From the NCBI GenBank assembly GCA_031286615.1, contig JAITUA010000003.1:1-64000 (forward strand): a stretch of DNA of 64,000 bases. Reading direction: 5' to 3'. The notes under the pieces were generated by a model, which saw nothing but the letters and a program-made list of their open reading frames with translations, did not search any database and was not told the origin of the DNA. The DNA comes from Chryseobacterium sp. (GTDB lineage Bacteria > Bacteroidota > Bacteroidia > Flavobacteriales > Weeksellaceae). Positions within the stretch are counted from its first letter, which is position 1. Each line of letters opens with the position of its first letter. Position numbers and translations under genes: made by a program. Of this stretch, positions 61,866-64,000 are shown in pieces.

Positions 61866-64000
61866 TTGAAAGACCTGCTTCTTATTACTCCGCCTTTTAC
61901 CCAACTTAATACTCCTTATCCTGCAACGGCTTATATTAAAGGATTTTTAAATACCAAAAATATTTCCGCTTATCAGATAGATTTGGGGATTGATGTTATT
62001 TTGGAATTATTCTCAAAAGACAGCATACAGAAAGTTTTCAGCAAAAAAATTGATCTTCAGAATATCTCTGAAAATTCTCAGAGAATCTTTGCCTTAAGAG
62101 AAGAATATATTAAAACCATAGATCAGGTTATTCTGTTTTTACAGGATAAAACGCCTACATTGGCAAGACAGATCTGCAGTATGAATTTCCTTCCCGAAGC
62201 TTCCCGTTTTAACCAGCTGGACGATATGGAATTTGCTTTTGGAAATATGGGGCTTCAGGATAAAGCCAAACATTTAGCAACTTTATACTTAGAGGACATA
62301 TCAGATTATATTGTTGAAAATATAGATTCTGATTTCGGTTTCAGCAGATACGCTGAGCGTCTCGGAAAAAGTGCCAATTCTTTTGATGAATTATATTCAA
62401 AATTATCTGGCGGTCAAACGTTTATTGATGAATTTACATTAAAAATTCTTCGTGAAAAAATAGAAATGGTTCAGCCGAAATTGGTTTGTTTTTCAATCCC
62501 ATTTCCCGGAAATCTTTACTCTGCTTTTAAATGTGCACAATGGATCAAAAAGAATCATCCACACATTAAAATTGCAATGGGCGGTGGTTTTCCTAACACT
62601 GAATTAAGGGAAATTAAAGACCAGAGAGTTTTTGAATTCTTTGATTTTATTACCTTAGATGATGGTGAGCTTCCTATTGAACTTCTTCACCAAAATTTAG
62701 AAATTGCCAATGAGGAAGGCGAATTTAAAAGAACTTTTCTCATCGAAAATCAAGAAGTTGTTTATAAAAATAATTCTAAAAAACATGATTATAAACAGGC
62801 TGATATTGGTACTCCGGATTACACAGACTTAAGACTGGATCAATATATTTCTGTTATTGAAATTGCCAATCCTATGCACAGTTTATGGAGTGACGGAAGA
62901 TGGAACAAACTCACGATGGCTCATGGATGCTATTGGGGAAAATGTACATTTTGTGATATTTCATTAGATTATATAAAAATCTACGAGCCTATTTCTGCTA
63001 AAATTCTGGTAGACCGGATTGAAGAATTAATTAAAACAACGGGGGAAACCGGATTCCATTTTGTGGATGAAGCTGCACCGCCTGCGCTGATGAGAGAAGT
63101 TGCTCTGGAAATTCTCCGAAGAAATCTTGTCGTTACCTGGTGGACGAATATCCGTTTTGAAAAAAGCTTCACCCGTGATTTATGCTATCTTTTGAAACTT
63201 TCAGGGTGTGTTGCTGTTTCCGGAGGGCTTGAAGTCGCTAGTGACCGATTGTTAAAATTAATTGACAAAGGAGTTTCTGTGGAACAGGTTGCCAATGTAA
63301 CAAGAAATTTTACAGAAGCCGGGATTATGGTGCATGCTTATCTGATGTATGGCTACCCTACCCAAACTGTTCAGGAAACAGTTGATTCTTTGGAAATGAT
63401 TCGGCAGATGTTTGAAATGGGAATTCTTCAAAGTGGTTTCTGGCATCAGTTTGCAATGACAGCCCATTCACCTGTTGGAATAAAGCCTGAAGATTTTGGA
63501 GTTGTTCCGGTAAAACAAGAAATTCTGTTTGCCAATAATGATATAGACTTTCAAGACAAAACCGGAATTGATCACAGCAAGTTCAGCTTCGGATTAAAAA
63601 AATCTTTGTTCAATTTTATGCATGGAGTGAATTTCGAATTGCCGCTTCAGGAATGGTTTGATTTTAAAATTCCAAGAACAACTATTCATCCGGATTATAT
63701 TCACGACTGTCTTTTGGATGATGGCCAGTTTCAATTGAAGACCAACTCCAAAGTTGTCTTTCTGACAAAAAATGTAATCGCTGAGAATCGCGTAAAAAAT
63801 AAAAAGAAATACTCTGGTACATATACGCTACTTACATTCCACTTAAAAACCAATATTGTGAAGGTTGAACTGGAACAGGAAAAAGCAGAATGGCTGATGA
63901 ATGTATTGGAAGAGAATTCTATTGAAAACACAAAAAAACCTACTATTCAGCAACTTAAGAATCAATTTGAAGAGAATTTTGAAGATTTTGAACTGTTCTG
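61866..64000 (+). CDS. B12-binding radical SAM protein (3' end outside window)
   Basis: At least 711 residues, open to the last base. The frame has no ATG near its beginning; TTG at 61866 gives LKDLLLITPPFTQLNTPYPA, the cobalamin-binding domain start. VCFSIPFPGNLYSAFKCAQW and AMGGGFPNTELREI belong to that domain. The radical SAM cluster is MAHGCYWGKCTFCDISLD, a CxxxxCxxC form of the Fe-S motif, followed by FHFVDEAAPPALMR and CVAVSGGLEVASDRLLKLID. The later LMYGYPTQTVQETVDSLEMI is the usual C-terminal helix. Reaction unknown (methylation or C-C chemistry are typical for the class). Confidence 0.85.
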   Translation, partial: MKDLLLITPPFTQLNTPYPATAYIKGFLNTKNISAYQIDLGIDVILELFSKDSIQKVFSKKIDLQNISENSQRIFALREEYIKTIDQVILFLQDKTPTLARQICSMNFLPEASRFNQLDDMEFAFGNMGLQDKAKHLATLYLEDISDYIVENIDSDFGFSRYAERLGKSANSFDELYSKLSGGQTFIDEFTLKILREKIEMVQPKLVCFSIPFPGNLYSAFKCAQWIKKNHPHIKIAMGGGFPNTELREIKDQRVFEFFDFITLDDGELPIELLHQNLEIANEEGEFKRTFLIENQEVVYKNNSKKHDYKQADIGTPDYTDLRLDQYISVIEIANPMHSLWSDGRWNKLTMAHGCYWGKCTFCDISLDYIKIYEPISAKILVDRIEELIKTTGETGFHFVDEAAPPALMREVALEILRRNLVVTWWTNIRFEKSFTRDLCYLLKLSGCVAVSGGLEVASDRLLKLIDKGVSVEQVANVTRNFTEAGIMVHAYLMYGYPTQTVQETVDSLEMIRQMFEMGILQSGFWHQFAMTAHSPVGIKPEDFGVVPVKQEILFANNDIDFQDKTGIDHSKFSFGLKKSLFNFMHGVNFELPLQEWFDFKIPRTTIHPDYIHDCLLDDGQFQLKTNSKVVFLTKNVIAENRVKNKKKYSGTYTLLTFHLKTNIVKVELEQEKAEWLMNVLEENSIENTKKPTIQQLKNQFEENFEDFELF

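Overview
The window looks like chromosome of a Chryseobacterium-type flavobacterium (Weeksellaceae, Bacteroidota). Supporting signs are low GC, a short RpoD of the Bacteroidota type, promoters of the form TTG-N19-21-TAnnTTTG instead of E. coli-type -35/-10 boxes, little use of Shine-Dalgarno sites, a B1 metallo-beta-lactamase very like the IND/CGB enzymes of Chryseobacterium, Bacteroidota-only type VI secretion proteins (TssN), and a gene pair fitting capnine sulfonolipid synthesis. I saw no tRNA, rRNA, CRISPR array, complete insertion sequence or prophage.

Layout. 0-3.1 kb: the tail of an Rhs-type polymorphic toxin followed by a run of small immunity-like genes, one of them broken. 3.4-9.2 kb: a large hybrid histidine kinase with a truncated response-regulator remnant behind it, exonuclease III, and an autoregulated S24/XRE repressor. 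9.6-12.5 kb: a glycine-zipper, double-glycine-leader peptide gene and a TonB-dependent receptor under a 25-bp palindromic operator. 12.7-20.0 kb: an accessory stretch with a kinase-like phosphotransferase, a DoxX-like membrane protein and several decaying genes (5'-truncated small gene, frameshifted gene, half an EamA transporter), plus a gene-poor segment with a GC-rich hairpin. 20.0-23.1 kb: two 290-bp direct repeats, a SymE-like toxin gene and an HTH/AlbA_2-ATPase pair.

23.1-26.0 kb: an ArsR-controlled five-gene group (ArsR, SRPBCC, YdeI/DUF1801, DoxX, DUF4256), two of whose spacers are copies of one another. 26-32.5 kb: secreted proteins, threonine aldolase, a DtxR-family regulator, the metallo-beta-lactamase and a class V aminotransferase. 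32.6-35.7 kb: a three-gene T6SS module (TssG-TssN-TssK). 36.1-42.7 kb: P1/S1 nuclease, rpoD, a lipoprotein, a GNAT enzyme, an FAD monooxygenase and an S9 peptidase. 42.8-50.1 kb: a copper-handling cluster on the minus strand (TonB receptor, HYC_CC_PP protein, two DUF3347 proteins, a multicopper oxidase fused to a barrel-like tail, a haem-binding protein). 50.1-57.2 kb: kdsA, a 108-bp tandem repeat array, DUF1697 and two large membrane glycosyltransferase-like proteins. 57.4-59.8 kb: a cysteine-synthase-like gene with an Spt/Kbl-like acyltransferase, read here as the capnine pair. 59.9-64 kb: an EamA transporter, an uncharacterised beta-rich protein and a radical SAM protein cut by the window end.

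Most annotation is by recognition of families and motifs; no alignment or database search was run. The most interesting items are the Rhs/immunity array, the glycine-zipper peptide gene, the operator-controlled TonB receptor, the SymE/HTH/AlbA_2 neighbourhood with its repeats, and the sulfonolipid locus.
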